The notes: generated by a model from the sequence alone, not told the origin. A stretch of DNA of 64,000 nucleotides from Betaproteobacteria bacterium (GCA_009693435.1 SHXF01000001.1:138832-202831), one strand, 5' to 3'; positions 1 to 8,406 are shown, counted from the stretch's first letter. Numbers and translations are program-made.

Positions 1-463
1 TCATCTGCCAGCCTGCGGCGCCATGCACCCGCGCGGGCTCCCCGAATATTCTTTCGAATGCGAGACAGGCGGCCGCCATTTCCTCGCCGGTCCAGGAGGC
101 GTCTTTGTGCGCCACATTGTCCTGCCACTTCACGTGATCCCAGGTGTGTATGCCCGTTTCGAAGCCGGCATCCCTGACGTTGCGCATGATGTCGGCACAG
201 CGCCTGCCGATGTCCGGACCGGGAAGCAGGGTGCCATAGAGCAGGGTCAGCAAGCCGTAATGGCTCAGTACCGAAGTGCGCGACACTTTGTTGAGAAAAC
301 CGCGGCGGAACGCCCGGGTGATCGCGCGGCCGGTGTGGTCCCGGCCCAGCGAAAAAAGAAATGTCGCCCCTGCACCGTGTTTCTTCAGCACTTCGACCAG
401 CCTTGGCACACCCTCGCGCGTGCCGCGGTAGGTATCCACGTCGATTTTCAGGGCAAGTTTCAT
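1..463 (-). CDS. arnD: ArnD-like 4-deoxy-4-formamido-L-arabinose-phosphoundecaprenol deformylase (partial)
   Basis: About 154 codons are present; the gene runs off base 1 with no stop. The N-terminus (MKLALKIDVDTYRGTREGVP) and a later HTWDH motif are typical of ArnD, a NodB/polysaccharide-deacetylase-fold enzyme; the Asp pair and the His residues are expected metal ligands. ArnD removes the formyl group from undecaprenyl-phosphate-Ara4FN at the inner membrane, giving Ara4N for lipid A modification. It is the last arn gene visible on this strand and begins 95 bases after the decarboxylase gene. ArnT would be expected further on, outside the window. The ATG at 461-463 was chosen because conserved sequence begins immediately there. 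Confidence 0.9.
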   Translation of the reverse strand, partial: MKLALKIDVDTYRGTREGVPRLVEVLKKHGAGATFLFSLGRDHTGRAITRAFRRGFLNKVSRTSVLSHYGLLTLLYGTLLPGPDIGRRCADIMRNVRDAGFETGIHTWDHVKWQDNVAHKDASWTGEEMAAACLAFERIFGEPARVHGAAGWQM

Positions 464-558
464 CGGAATTTACGGATTGGAAACGCGCAGGGCGCCGACG
501 CCGGCATTCGCGTTGGCAATCGCACCGGCCGGCGCATTGAGGGAAACCGCCGCCTTCT

Positions 559-1611
559 TCAATCCACCAGCCGGCGCGCTTCAGCCACATCGCCGCGATA
601 AGCGTCGAATATCCCCTTGAGTGCCTGCTGCATGTTGAAGCGCGGCTTCCAGCCGAGGTCCTTGCGGGTGTTGGCAATGCCCGGAACCCGGTTTTGCACG
701 TCCTGGTAGCCCTCGCCGTAATAGCGGCCCGCGGTAGTGGTCACGAGTTTGACTTTCCTTGCGCTGTCACGGTACTCGGGATATTGCGCGGCCAGTTCGA
801 GCATCATCGTGGCCAGTTCGCGTATCGAGAAATTGTTCCGGGGATTGCCGATGTTGTAGATCTTGCCGGTGGCAATGCCCTCAGGGTTCGCGATGATCTT
901 CAGCAGTGCGTCTATGCCGTCTTCGATATAGGTAAACGCCCGCTTCTGCCGCCCGCCGTCGACCAGCTGTATGTTTTCGCCGCGCACGATATGGCCGAAA
1001 AACTGGGTGATCACGCGCGAACTGCCTTCCTTCGCGGTATTGATCGAATCCAGTCCCGCGCCTATCCAGTTGAACGGCCGGAACAGCGTGTAATCGAGCT
1101 GCTCCTGCATGCCGTAGGCATGGATCACCCGGTCCATGAGCTGCTTGGAGCAGGCATAGATCCAGCGCGGCTTGTTGATCGGGCCATACACCAGATGCGT
1201 CGTCTCCGGATTGAACTCGCGATCGGCGGACATTCCGTAGACCTCGGAGGTGGACGGAAAAATCAACCGCTTCCCGTGCTTGACGCAGGAACGCACGATG
1301 GGCAGGTTGGCTTCGAAGTCGAGTTCGAACACCCGCAGCGGTTCCTTGACATAGGTCGCCGGCGTGGCGATGGCCACCAGGGGCAGGATCGCGTCGCATT
1401 TGCGGATGTGATACTCGATCCACTCGCGGTTGATGGTGATGTCGCCCTCGAAAAAGTGAAAGCGCGGTTCGCCCATCAGGTCTTCGATCCGGTCCGACTG
1501 CATGTCCATTCCGTACACATCCCAGTCGGTGGCCGCGATGATGCGCTTGGTCAGGTGGTGGCCGATGAAACCGTTGACGCCCAGGATCAGTATTTTTTTC
1601 ATTGTCGCCAT
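559..1611 (-). CDS. arnA: UDP-glucuronate 4-decarboxylase, stand-alone ArnA C-terminal domain
   Basis: This 350-residue short-chain dehydrogenase/epimerase carries an NAD-binding GVNGFIG motif near residue 10, a STSEVYG segment, a YACSK (YxxxK) catalytic pair and the RAFTYIEDG segment of ArnA-type decarboxylases. It oxidises UDP-glucuronate and decarboxylates it to UDP-4-keto-pentose, the first committed step of Ara4N synthesis. In enterobacteria this domain is fused behind the formyltransferase; here it is a separate gene, and the formyltransferase lies at 2878-3816. An HEPN/MNT pair sits between the two. A second in-frame ATG at 1602 (MKKILILG) gives the more family-like N-terminus; the ATG at 1611 has a weak AAGG upstream. 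Confidence 0.9.
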   Translation of the reverse strand: MATMKKILILGVNGFIGHHLTKRIIAATDWDVYGMDMQSDRIEDLMGEPRFHFFEGDITINREWIEYHIRKCDAILPLVAIATPATYVKEPLRVFELDFEANLPIVRSCVKHGKRLIFPSTSEVYGMSADREFNPETTHLVYGPINKPRWIYACSKQLMDRVIHAYGMQEQLDYTLFRPFNWIGAGLDSINTAKEGSSRVITQFFGHIVRGENIQLVDGGRQKRAFTYIEDGIDALLKIIANPEGIATGKIYNIGNPRNNFSIRELATMMLELAAQYPEYRDSARKVKLVTTTAGRYYGEGYQDVQNRVPGIANTRKDLGWKPRFNMQQALKGIFDAYRGDVAEARRLVD

Positions 1612-1651
1612 GTTCGAAGTGCCTTAACCAATTAATTCTCGATCCGGATTC

Positions 1652-1680
1652 ACTAAATCGCCAAAAAATTCCATGCTCAA
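1652..1680 (-). promoter_or_regulatory. candidate sigma-70 promoter for the downstream arn genes
   Basis: Read on the minus strand, TTGAGC (1675-1680) and TTTAGT (1652-1657) are separated by 17 bases, and lie about 40 bases before the decarboxylase start. Each hexamer matches consensus at 4 of 6 positions. It could let the decarboxylase and arnD be transcribed independently of the HEPN/MNT pair upstream. The rest of the 1612-1761 spacer shows no other clear signal. Confidence 0.3.
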
Positions 1681-1761
1681 GTGAGGGGAAATCGCCTTAC
1701 CAAGGTCGTCCGCTGCGGTCGCTCTGCAGAACTCGTTCGCCGTGCGCGCACTCCCCACCGT

Positions 1762-2226
1762 TCATATCAACTCCGAGCGATGGCTCTTGATCCAGTTGAG
1801 GACCGATTCCCGCAATGCTCTGGCCGCAGCGATGAGGCTCCCGGTTTCCGCTTCCGTAACATCGACCGCGCCCGTGTACTCCAATTCGGTGCGCTTGCGG
1901 TGTGCGCGATCAAGCGCGAGTGCGATGGAAGAATCGATGCCGGAATTATGCGTCGGGACCTGGGATACGAGTTGGCGGTGCCCCTCCCTCGCGGCAGTCC
2001 GGTAGTCGTTCGCCCGCAGTGCCGCGAGCGCGAGATAGTGCGCCGCCGCGTAGGCGAGCTGGTATCGAACTTCCAACGGATTTCCCTTCAATCCAGCGCC
2101 TGCGAGGCTGCCTTGCGCCAATTCGAGAAGCCGCTGGATTTCGGCAGCCGATGTGGCTTCCGGTTTGAGCGCCCCGGTGCGTTCAAGATTTCGGAGATTC
2201 TGGCTTGGCCAGCTTGCCGAGGACAT
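1762..2226 (-). CDS. HEPN-domain protein of an HEPN/MNT toxin-antitoxin-like pair
   Basis: A 154-residue, mostly helical protein. The C-terminal half (LDRAHRKRTELEYTG, then a long helix with ARALRESVLNW) resembles HEPN proteins that pair with minimal nucleotidyltransferases. HEPN toxins are usually RNases with an RxxxxH motif; a clean RxxxxH is not obvious here, so RNase activity is uncertain. Its start overlaps the end of the MNT gene by 44 bases, which implies co-translation. By analogy with MNT/HEPN systems, the partner may inactivate it by nucleotide transfer. The pair interrupts a metabolic operon, suggesting insertion. Confidence 0.65.
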   Translation of the reverse strand: MSSASWPSQNLRNLERTGALKPEATSAAEIQRLLELAQGSLAGAGLKGNPLEVRYQLAYAAAHYLALAALRANDYRTAAREGHRQLVSQVPTHNSGIDSSIALALDRAHRKRTELEYTGAVDVTEAETGSLIAAARALRESVLNWIKSHRSELI

Positions 2227-2821
2227 TTTCGTCGCCTATCAGGAAAATTTTCGGCCCTTCCAGCACGCGGCCGATGAAGTGCTGGTGCGAACGCACGCGG
2301 CTCGCAAATTCTGCCCTGGAGTAGATTGTCGTGGAAATCCGGCGCTTCAGCAGCGCCTCGGCCCGCGCGAGAGGTTTCGCGGCGTCGATGAGCGAAAGTC
2401 TGCCGACGAGGATCACGTCGATGTCGCTTCTTGCCGTATCTTCTTCGCGCGCGACGGAGCCGTATATGAAGGCCAACCGGATTTTTGTCGCGATGGGAAT
2501 CAGTGCGTTGTGGAGGGCGTCGGCGACGCCGAAGGTCTTGAACACCATCGCCCGGAGTTCATCGAAGACCGGCGCCTTCGGATCAGGCCGGTAATATACC
2601 TGTCGCGCGCGTTCCTCGCGCAGAATCAGGCCGGCGTCGGTCAGGTTCTCGAGTTCGCGCTGGACATGCCCGGAACCCATGCCGACCGCGGCAATGATTT
2701 CCCGCAGGTACATCGGCTCGCCGGGCGTGAGGAACAGCGCCGCAAGAACGTTACGACGCCCTTTGCCGAAGAGCGCCGTGCCAAGATCCTTCTTTGCGTG
2801 TGGTCTGGAAACGGTTGACAT
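2183..2821 (-). CDS. Winged-helix DNA-binding nucleotidyltransferase (MNT) of HEPN/MNT pair
   Basis: 212 residues from the ATG at 2819-2821. Residues about 10-80 form a winged-helix-like domain (YLREIIAAVGMGSGHVQREL, then a basic wing and VYYRPDP). Residues about 100-125 hold the nucleotidyltransferase signature GS-x10-DxD (GSVAR...SDIDV). The third catalytic acid is not evident. It probably serves as antitoxin, possibly nucleotidylating the HEPN partner, and as repressor of its own operon. A longer reading from 2872 was rejected because it would place the paired palindromic sites and the candidate promoter inside the coding region. Confidence 0.75.
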   Translation of the reverse strand: MSTVSRPHAKKDLGTALFGKGRRNVLAALFLTPGEPMYLREIIAAVGMGSGHVQRELENLTDAGLILREERARQVYYRPDPKAPVFDELRAMVFKTFGVADALHNALIPIATKIRLAFIYGSVAREEDTARSDIDVILVGRLSLIDAAKPLARAEALLKRRISTTIYSRAEFASRVRSHQHFIGRVLEGPKIFLIGDENVLGKLAKPESPKS

Positions 2822-2824
2822 GGT

Positions 2825-2862
2825 GTACCCAATAAGGGGACGACTGTACCCTAATAGGGTAC
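2825..2862. promoter_or_regulatory. Paired palindromic operators of the HEPN/MNT operon
   Basis: A perfect 17-bp palindrome, GTACCCTAATAGGGTAC (8-bp arms around one A), lies at 2846-2862. A second, imperfect copy, GTACCCAATAAGGGGAC, lies at 2825-2841. Their left ends are 21 bp apart, two helical turns, so both would face the same side of the DNA. They cover the candidate -10 region and run almost to the MNT start codon. Autorepression by the MNT winged-helix domain is the natural inference. Confidence 0.7.
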
Positions 2863-2872
2863 GCAGGTGCAA
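2843..2872 (-). promoter_or_regulatory. candidate promoter of the HEPN/MNT operon
   Basis: On the minus strand TTGCAC (2867-2872) and TACAGT (2843-2848) are separated by 18 bases. The -10 element lies within the edge of the perfect palindrome at 2846-2862, so a bound repressor would block it. Transcription would begin about 15 bases before the MNT start codon. Confidence 0.45.
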
Positions 2873-2877
2873 CCACT

Positions 2878-3816
2878 TCAGCCAAATGGCATTTTCCTGC
2901 CACTCACCAGATCTTCAGCAAGCGAATTTTCTGCTCCCTCGAATTCCAGAATACGAAGTACCCCTCCGTCGCCGCAGTCGGCGAACCATTCATCGTCCAC
3001 CCGATACAGCCCAGGCCCGCCAGGTTGCGCCTGGCGCAGCGGTTCGAGTCGGGTGCGGAGAATCCGGACGCGAGTCTCCGCGATGTCGGTGAACGCGCCG
3101 GGGTAGGGTGGCGCCACGGCGCGTACCAGGTTGTGGATGTCGCGCGCACCGGCGCGCCAGTCGATGCGACCGTCCTCGGGCTTGCGGCCGCCGAAATAGC
3201 GCCCTGTGGACAGATCCTGGGGCACTAGCACGGCGGTGCCGTCGATCAGCCGGGGCAGGCTGCGATCGAGCGCCATCTCGGCGGCTACCGTTACCTTGGC
3301 GAATACTTCGCCTGCGGTGTCGTCGGGGAGAATCGGCACGGCTTGACTCTCGACAATGCGACCGGCGTCGGGCTTGGCCACCATTTCGTGCAAGGTCGCG
3401 CCGGTTTCACGCTCACCGTTGATGATGGCCCAGTTAACCGGCGCGCGGCCGCGGTACTTCGGCAGCAGCGAGCCGTGCATGTTGTATGCGCCGCGCGTCG
3501 GGATGGCGAGCAATTCCGGACCCAGCATGCGGCGGTAATAGAAGGAAAAAATGAAATCCGGCGCCAGCAAGCGGATACGCGCTACCACTTCGGGGGAATT
3601 GGCGTCGGACGGGGTGATGACCGGTATCCCTTCCCGACCGGCGCGCTTTGCGACACTGTCGAACCAGACTTCGTCGGGATCGTCTTCGTGGGTGACTACC
3701 AGCCGCACATCGATCGAGTGGGCGAGCAGCACCGACAGGCAGCGCACGCCGACATTGTGATAGGCAAAGACGACGGCGGAAACGCTGTGGTCCATCGCGG
3801 CAGCATTGCCGCTCAT
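2878..3816 (-). CDS. UDP-L-Ara4N formyltransferase, stand-alone ArnA N-terminal domain
   Basis: 312 residues of methionyl-tRNA-formyltransferase fold. The central HGSLLPKYRGRAPVNWAIIN segment holds the catalytic His and folate-binding loop of ArnA. It uses 10-formyltetrahydrofolate to formylate UDP-Ara4N before transfer to undecaprenyl phosphate. The second ArnA domain is absent: the reading frame stops after the OB-like C-terminal part, and the decarboxylase is a distinct gene at 559-1611. The start codon overlaps the stop of the glycosyltransferase gene (ATGA), so translation is probably coupled. An internal ATG at 3795 (MDHSVSAV) is an alternative start. Confidence 0.88.
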   Translation of the reverse strand: MSGNAAAMDHSVSAVVFAYHNVGVRCLSVLLAHSIDVRLVVTHEDDPDEVWFDSVAKRAGREGIPVITPSDANSPEVVARIRLLAPDFIFSFYYRRMLGPELLAIPTRGAYNMHGSLLPKYRGRAPVNWAIINGERETGATLHEMVAKPDAGRIVESQAVPILPDDTAGEVFAKVTVAAEMALDRSLPRLIDGTAVLVPQDLSTGRYFGGRKPEDGRIDWRAGARDIHNLVRAVAPPYPGAFTDIAETRVRILRTRLEPLRQAQPGGPGLYRVDDEWFADCGDGGVLRILEFEGAENSLAEDLVSGRKMPFG

Positions 3817-4754
3817 AGCTCTTTGTTCTCGAGGATGGCATCTATCAGATAACGCGGCCGGTGCCTGGCCAGCTCATAGATGCGGCCTGTGTACTCTCCG
3901 AGCAACCCAATGCCGAACAGCACCATGCCGGTGAGGAAGAACTGCAGGATGTCGCGGTCCCAGACAGCCAGCAGCGCTTCAGTCCAGGTTTCGGCCAGAA
4001 TCCAGCGCTCGACGATTACGATGACATAGGTGAGCACCGACAGCACCGCCACCGCCATGCCGAGCAGCGAGAAAAATTGCAGCGGCTTGAGCGAAAACCC
4101 GGTGATCAGGTCGAAGTTGAGACGGATCAGCATGTACAGCGAATATTTCGATTCACCCAGGGCCCGTTCCTCGTGCGCGACCTCGATCTCCACAGGTGCC
4201 TTGGCGAAGCTGTACGCAAGCGCCGGGATGAAGGTGTTGACCTCGCGGCAGGCGTTGATGGCCGAGACGATGTCGCGGCTGTAGGCGCGAAGCATGCATC
4301 CTTGATCGGTGATGCGGATGCGCGTAATGCGCTCGCGCAAGCCGTTCATCAGGCGCGAGGCGCCGCGTCGGAACGCCGTATCCTGGCGCTGGCGACGAAT
4401 GGTGCCGACATAATCGTGTCCCTTGTCCATCTCCGCGATGAGGCGTGCTATCTCTTCCGGCGGGTTCTGCAGATCGGCGTCCAGGGTGACGATGCGTTCG
4501 CCACGGCTGTGCTCGAAACCGGCCATGATCGCCAGGTGCTGGCCGAAATTTCCCTGCAGCAGGATGACGCGGGTGACATCCGGCCGTTTCCCGAATTGCT
4601 CCCGCAGCATTGCTGCCGAGCGGTCGCGGCTGCCGTCATTGACGAACAGTATTTCGTAGCTGCAGTGCAGGGCGTCGAGCGCGGGGTACAGGCGTGAGAA
4701 CAGGCTGGGGAGGCTTTCCTCTTCGTTGTAGACGGGTATGACGACAGTAAGCAT
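3813..4754 (-). CDS. arnC: ArnC undecaprenyl-phosphate 4-deoxy-4-formamido-L-arabinose transferase
   Basis: 313 residues. The N-terminal GT-2 glycosyltransferase domain starts MLTVVIPVYNEEESLPSLFS, with the DADLQNPPEE metal/nucleotide motif near residue 90. Two C-terminal transmembrane helices (around residues 225-290) match ArnC/DPM1-type enzymes. It transfers Ara4FN from UDP to undecaprenyl phosphate at the inner membrane. The upstream extension of the open frame is arginine- and serine-rich and out of character; the ATG at 4752-4754 begins the conserved domain. It lies 28 bases after arnB and overlaps the formyltransferase by 4 bases. Confidence 0.92.
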   Translation of the reverse strand: MLTVVIPVYNEEESLPSLFSRLYPALDALHCSYEILFVNDGSRDRSAAMLREQFGKRPDVTRVILLQGNFGQHLAIMAGFEHSRGERIVTLDADLQNPPEEIARLIAEMDKGHDYVGTIRRQRQDTAFRRGASRLMNGLRERITRIRITDQGCMLRAYSRDIVSAINACREVNTFIPALAYSFAKAPVEIEVAHEERALGESKYSLYMLIRLNFDLITGFSLKPLQFFSLLGMAVAVLSVLTYVIVIVERWILAETWTEALLAVWDRDILQFFLTGMVLFGIGLLGEYTGRIYELARHRPRYLIDAILENKEL

Positions 4755-4782
4755 GGGTGCAGGCACGGTTGTCGCTCTTGCT

Positions 4783-5895
4783 TCAGGACCGCAGCACGAG
4801 CCGCGCGGCTTCGCAGACGCGGTCGACGTCGGCATCGGCCATGGCGGGAAACAACGGCAACGTCGCGATTTGCCGCCCGACGCGCTCGGCGTGCGGGAAC
4901 TGGCCCTCGCGGAAGCCGCGCGCTCGATAGAGCGAGAACAGGTGGATGGCAGGGTAGTGCACGCCGATGCCGATGCCGGCTTCGCGCATGCCGGCGATGA
5001 AGGCGGCACGCTCCTTCCGCGCCGGCAGCACGATCTGGAACATGTGCCAGTTGCTGTTGGCGAAATCCTGCGGCGGCAGCGCGCAGCCGAGATTTCCATC
5101 CCAGTTGTCGAAGTAGCGGTGCGCGAGTTGCTTGCGGCGGGCGGTGAATTCCTCCAGCCTCTCCAACTGGCCGAGTCCGACCCGTGCCGCGACGTCGGTC
5201 AGGTTGAATTTTCCACCGGCGACGTCGACGTCCATGCCGTCTTCGCCGAAGCGCATCACACCCTGCAGGCGCAGCCGCTCGCACAGCGCGATATCCGCAT
5301 CGGGGGGCAAAACGATGCAACCGCCCTCGATGCTGGTGATGTTCTTGTTGGGATGAAAGCTGAACGCGATGAAGTCGCCGCGGCTGCCGATGCGCTCGCC
5401 ATTCCAGCGACTGCCGAATGCCTGGGCAGCGTCTTCGAGCACGCGCAGTTTGTTGGCCCCGGCAATTGCGTAAAGACGGTCGAGATCTACCGGCAGCCCG
5501 GCGAGATAGACGGGCAGGAGGGCACGCGTGCGCGGCGTAATGGCCACCTCCACACGCGCCAGGTCGATGTTGCGCGTGTCCGGATCGATGTCCACGAACA
5601 CCGGTGTGGCGCCCACCTCAAGAATCACGTTGGCGGTGGCCACCCAGGACAGCGGTGTCGTAATCACTTCGTCGCCGGCCGCAACACCGGCCAGACGCAG
5701 CCCGATTTCGAGCGCGGCGGTGCCCGAGTTGAACGCGCGAACGGTGCGCCCGCCGCAGTGCGCCGACAGGGCCGCCTCGAATTGCTTCACCTGCGGTCCG
5801 GAGGTAATCCAGCCCGAGCGCAGCACATCCGCCACGCCGGCTATGGTTGCCTCATCTATGGATGGCCGCGTGAAGGGCAGGAAATTCTCATCCAT
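4783..5895 (-). CDS. arnB: ArnB UDP-4-amino-4-deoxy-L-arabinose aminotransferase
   Basis: 370 residues of the DegT/DnrJ/EryC1/StrS PLP aminotransferase family, starting MDENFLPFTRPSIDEATIAG. The FNSGTAALEIGL segment binds PLP phosphate and the Lys in SFHPNKNIT is the Schiff-base lysine. It transaminates UDP-4-keto-arabinose, made by the decarboxylase, to UDP-Ara4N with glutamate as donor. It starts two bases after the stop of the small membrane protein gene (TGA-CG-ATG), so the genes are likely coupled. Length is close to the usual 380. Confidence 0.93.
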   Translation of the reverse strand: MDENFLPFTRPSIDEATIAGVADVLRSGWITSGPQVKQFEAALSAHCGGRTVRAFNSGTAALEIGLRLAGVAAGDEVITTPLSWVATANVILEVGATPVFVDIDPDTRNIDLARVEVAITPRTRALLPVYLAGLPVDLDRLYAIAGANKLRVLEDAAQAFGSRWNGERIGSRGDFIAFSFHPNKNITSIEGGCIVLPPDADIALCERLRLQGVMRFGEDGMDVDVAGGKFNLTDVAARVGLGQLERLEEFTARRKQLAHRYFDNWDGNLGCALPPQDFANSNWHMFQIVLPARKERAAFIAGMREAGIGIGVHYPAIHLFSLYRARGFREGQFPHAERVGRQIATLPLFPAMADADVDRVCEAARLVLRS

Positions 5896-5897
5896 CG

Positions 5898-6269
5898 TCA
5901 GCTCCGGGCGACGATGTAGACGCCGACGATGATGATGCCGATGCCGGTGAGCCGCATCGCGCTGACCGGTTCGCCGAACAGATACCAGGCGGCGATGGCA
6001 TTGATGACATAGCCGATCGAGATCATGGGGTAGGCGATGCTGACCTGCACGCGCGACAGCGCCATGATCCACAGCACCATGCTGACAAAGTAGCAGAGGA
6101 CCCCGCCCAGAATATGCGGTTCGAGCGCGACTTTGATACCGATGGGGACGATGTTCCCCGCTGAAAACTCGAAATGGCCGATGGCGTTGGTACCGGCCTT
6201 GAGCAGCAACTGGGCGGCGGCGCTGATCAATACACCGAGGATGATCAAACCGATGCTGGCAGCGCTCAT
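5898..6269 (-). CDS. ArnE/ArnF-like small multidrug-resistance-family flippase subunit
   Basis: 123 residues with four hydrophobic helices (around 5-22, 48-68, 75-95 and 100-120), as in the EamA/SMR superfamily. The LLLKAGTNAIG segment follows helix 1. In arn clusters, ArnE and ArnF flip undecaprenyl-phosphate-Ara4N across the inner membrane. Only one such gene is visible, so it may act as a homodimer or the partner lies elsewhere. It is immediately upstream of arnB and 14 bases downstream of the Mth938-like gene, all on one strand. Confidence 0.75.
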   Translation of the reverse strand: MSAASIGLIILGVLISAAAQLLLKAGTNAIGHFEFSAGNIVPIGIKVALEPHILGGVLCYFVSMVLWIMALSRVQVSIAYPMISIGYVINAIAAWYLFGEPVSAMRLTGIGIIIVGVYIVARS

Positions 6270-6283
6270 GGGTTGAACAGGGC

Positions 6284-6655
6284 CTAACCGAGCAGCAAGC
6301 CAGCCGCGACCTTGCGGTTTTCGGACATCAGGATGTTGTAGGTGCGGCAGGCCGCCCGCACATCCATCACTTCGACGCCGATGCCGGCGTCAATCAACGG
6401 GCGCAGCACGACAGGCCGGGGAAACCGGAGAAGGTTGCCGGTGCCCAGGAGCACGACTTCCGGACTCAATTCCAGCAGCGGCAGCCAATGTTCGGCGGCC
6501 AGGGCGTCGAAGTCGGTTGCCGCCCAGTCGTCGAGCAGGCGGTCCGGGAGCACGATCAGGCTCTTTTCATAGCGGCGTGCGTTGATCATCACGTGGTCGT
6601 CGCCATAGCCGGTGAAGGTATTCTGGTTCGCGGTGGCGGAAAGATGCAGTTTCAT
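6284..6655 (-). CDS. Mth938-like domain (DUF498) protein
   Basis: 123 residues from the ATG at 6653-6655. The core (EVVLLGTGNLLRFPRPVVLR, then GIGVEVMDVRAACRTYNIL) is typical of the Mth938/NDUFAF3 family, small alpha/beta proteins of unknown function in bacteria; the mitochondrial relative is a complex I assembly factor. It is the first gene of the minus-strand run leading into arnE-arnB, with a 14-base gap, so it may be co-transcribed with lipid A modification genes by accident of position. A longer reading from 6793 lacks family similarity. Confidence 0.8.
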   Translation of the reverse strand: MKLHLSATANQNTFTGYGDDHVMINARRYEKSLIVLPDRLLDDWAATDFDALAAEHWLPLLELSPEVVLLGTGNLLRFPRPVVLRPLIDAGIGVEVMDVRAACRTYNILMSENRKVAAGLLLG

Positions 6656-6685
6656 TGTTTGCTGCTGCGCTAAGTGTCCGGTAAC

Positions 6686-6691
6686 ATTATA
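6686..6691 (-). promoter_or_regulatory. candidate -10 element for the Mth938/arn operon
   Basis: A perfect TATAAT is read on the minus strand, about 30 bases before the Mth938-like start codon, in the spacer that separates it from the divergent alaC gene. No good -35 hexamer is visible at 16-18 bases. Confidence 0.4.
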
Positions 6692-6770
6692 ACTTTTTGC
6701 AGTGCAGCGAAGCGTCCCGGCATGGGGCGCATTCTCGTCCAGCCGTCTTTTTTCTCGATGATCGATCCCA

Positions 6771-7955
6771 ATGAAAGAATTTGAGCGCATCAAGCGCCTT
6801 CCGCCCTACGTATTCAATATCACCAACGAATTCAAAATGGCGGCCCGGCATGCCGGGGAGGACATCATCGATCTGAGCATGGGCAACCCGGACGGGCCTA
6901 CGCCGAAACATATCGTCGACAAACTGGTCGAAGCGGCGCAGCGCCAGGATACGCACGGGTATTCGGTATCCAAGGGGATTCCGCGCCTGCGCCGCGCCAT
7001 CTGCACCTGGTATCAGAGGCGCTACGGCGTCGAGTTCGATGCGGACAAGGAGGCGATCGTCACCATCGGCTCCAAGGAGGGCCTCGCGCACCTGATGCTG
7101 GCGACGCTGGACCGCGGGGACATGGTGCTGGTGCCGAATCCGAGCTATCCCATTCACATCTACGGTGCAATCATCGCCGGCGCGGACATCCGCTCGGTGC
7201 GTATGACGCCAGGCGTGGATTTTTTCGCCGAACTCGAGCGCGCCATAGGCGAACTCATCCCGAAGCCGAAGATGCTGGTGATCGGCTTTCCCTCGAATCC
7301 GACGGCGCAGTGCGTGGAACTGGAGTTCTTCGAACGGGTGGTGGCGCTGGCGAAACAGCACGACATCATGGTGGTGCACGATCTTGCCTACGCCGACATC
7401 ACCTTCGATGGCTGGAAGGCGCCCTCCATCATGCAGGTGCCCGGTGCGCGCGATGTCGCGGTCGAATTCTTCACCATGTCGAAGAGTTACAACATGGCGG
7501 GCTGGCGTATCGGATTCATGGTCGGCAACAAGGACATGGTCAACGCCCTGGCGCGCATCAAGAGCTACCACGACTACGGCACCTTCACGCCTATCCAGGT
7601 CGCCTCGATTGTTGCGCTCGAGGGGCCGCAGGAGTGCGTGGAGGATATCCGCATGAAATACCAGCGGCGTCGCGACGTGATGGTGAAGGGCCTGCACGAG
7701 GCGGGCTGGATGGTTGAAAATCCGAAAGCGTCGATGTACATCTGGGCGAAGATTCCCGAGGCGTACCGCCAGATGGGTTCGCTCGAATTCACCAAGAAGA
7801 TCATGAAGGATGCGAAGGTGGCGGTGTCACCGGGTGTGGGATTCGGCGACTATGGCGACGATCACGTGCGGATCGCGCTGATCGAGAACGAAAGCCGCAG
7901 CCGCCAGGCGCTGCGCGGCATCAAGGACATGTTCCGCAAGGATGGCCTGCTGTAG
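6771..7955 (+). CDS. alaC: AlaC-type glutamate-pyruvate (alanine) aminotransferase
   Basis: 394 residues, class I/II PLP aminotransferase. [12 protein letters not shown] near residue 38, [11 protein letters not shown] near 123 and the PLP lysine in [13 protein letters not shown] near 240 are characteristic of AlaC (YfdZ). It interconverts pyruvate and glutamate with alanine and 2-oxoglutarate. It is divergent from the arn operon and leads a plus-strand run with GNAT, hom and thrC, the arrangement commonly seen in betaproteobacteria. LL-diaminopimelate aminotransferase is a related family; the residues quoted fit AlaC better. Confidence 0.87.
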   Translation: MKEFERIKRLPPYVFNITNEFKMAARHAGEDIIDLSMGNPDGPTPKHIVDKLVEAAQRQDTHGYSVSKGIPRLRRAICTWYQRRYGVEFDADKEAIVTIGSKEGLAHLMLATLDRGDMVLVPNPSYPIHIYGAIIAGADIRSVRMTPGVDFFAELERAIGELIPKPKMLVIGFPSNPTAQCVELEFFERVVALAKQHDIMVVHDLAYADITFDGWKAPSIMQVPGARDVAVEFFTMSKSYNMAGWRIGFMVGNKDMVNALARIKSYHDYGTFTPIQVASIVALEGPQECVEDIRMKYQRRRDVMVKGLHEAGWMVENPKASMYIWAKIPEAYRQMGSLEFTKKIMKDAKVAVSPGVGFGDYGDDHVRIALIENESRSRQALRGIKDMFRKDGLL

Positions 7956-7959
7956 CAAC

Positions 7960-8406
7960 ATGCAGATCATCGAGATCACCGACGGGGAGGGCCGTATCGC
8001 CGAAGCGGATTGGCTGGGAAGGGCTGAAGCGGTGCATCGGCAACTGCGCACGGCCCTGCCGGATGATTACGTGGTGACGATGCAGCGGGTGTTCGCGGGC
8101 GGCGCGCGCATGTGCGTGGCGGCAGCGGAAGGCGCGGTTGCAGGCGTGGCGGTGTACCGGGTCTACGAGAACACCTGGGCGGGGCGGCAGATGTATGTGG
8201 ACGACCTGGTAACCGACGAAGCCCGGCGGTCCACGGGGGTCGGCAAGGCGCTGCTCGAGTACCTGGAACGGAGCGCCCGTCTCGCGGGTTGTGGCAGCCT
8301 CGCGCTCGACTCAGGCACGCAACGCCAGCAGGCGCACAAATTTTACTTTCGCGAAGGCATGGTCGTGACCTCGTTCCACTTCGGCAAGCAACTGGAGCAA
8401 ACATGA
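7960..8406 (+). CDS. GNAT-family N-acetyltransferase
   Basis: 148 residues. The acetyl-CoA-binding segment is VDDLVTDEARRSTGVGKALL, a (Q/R)xxGxG/A variant reading RRSTGVGKA, followed by LALDSGTQRQQAHKFYFREG, typical of GNAT motif B. The substrate is not predictable. It starts a few bases after alaC and its stop overlaps the start of hom (ATGA), so the three are probably one transcript. An in-frame ATG at 7942, overlapping alaC, is an alternative start; neither has a strong ribosome-binding site. Confidence 0.8.
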   Translation: MQIIEITDGEGRIAEADWLGRAEAVHRQLRTALPDDYVVTMQRVFAGGARMCVAAAEGAVAGVAVYRVYENTWAGRQMYVDDLVTDEARRSTGVGKALLEYLERSARLAGCGSLALDSGTQRQQAHKFYFREGMVVTSFHFGKQLEQT

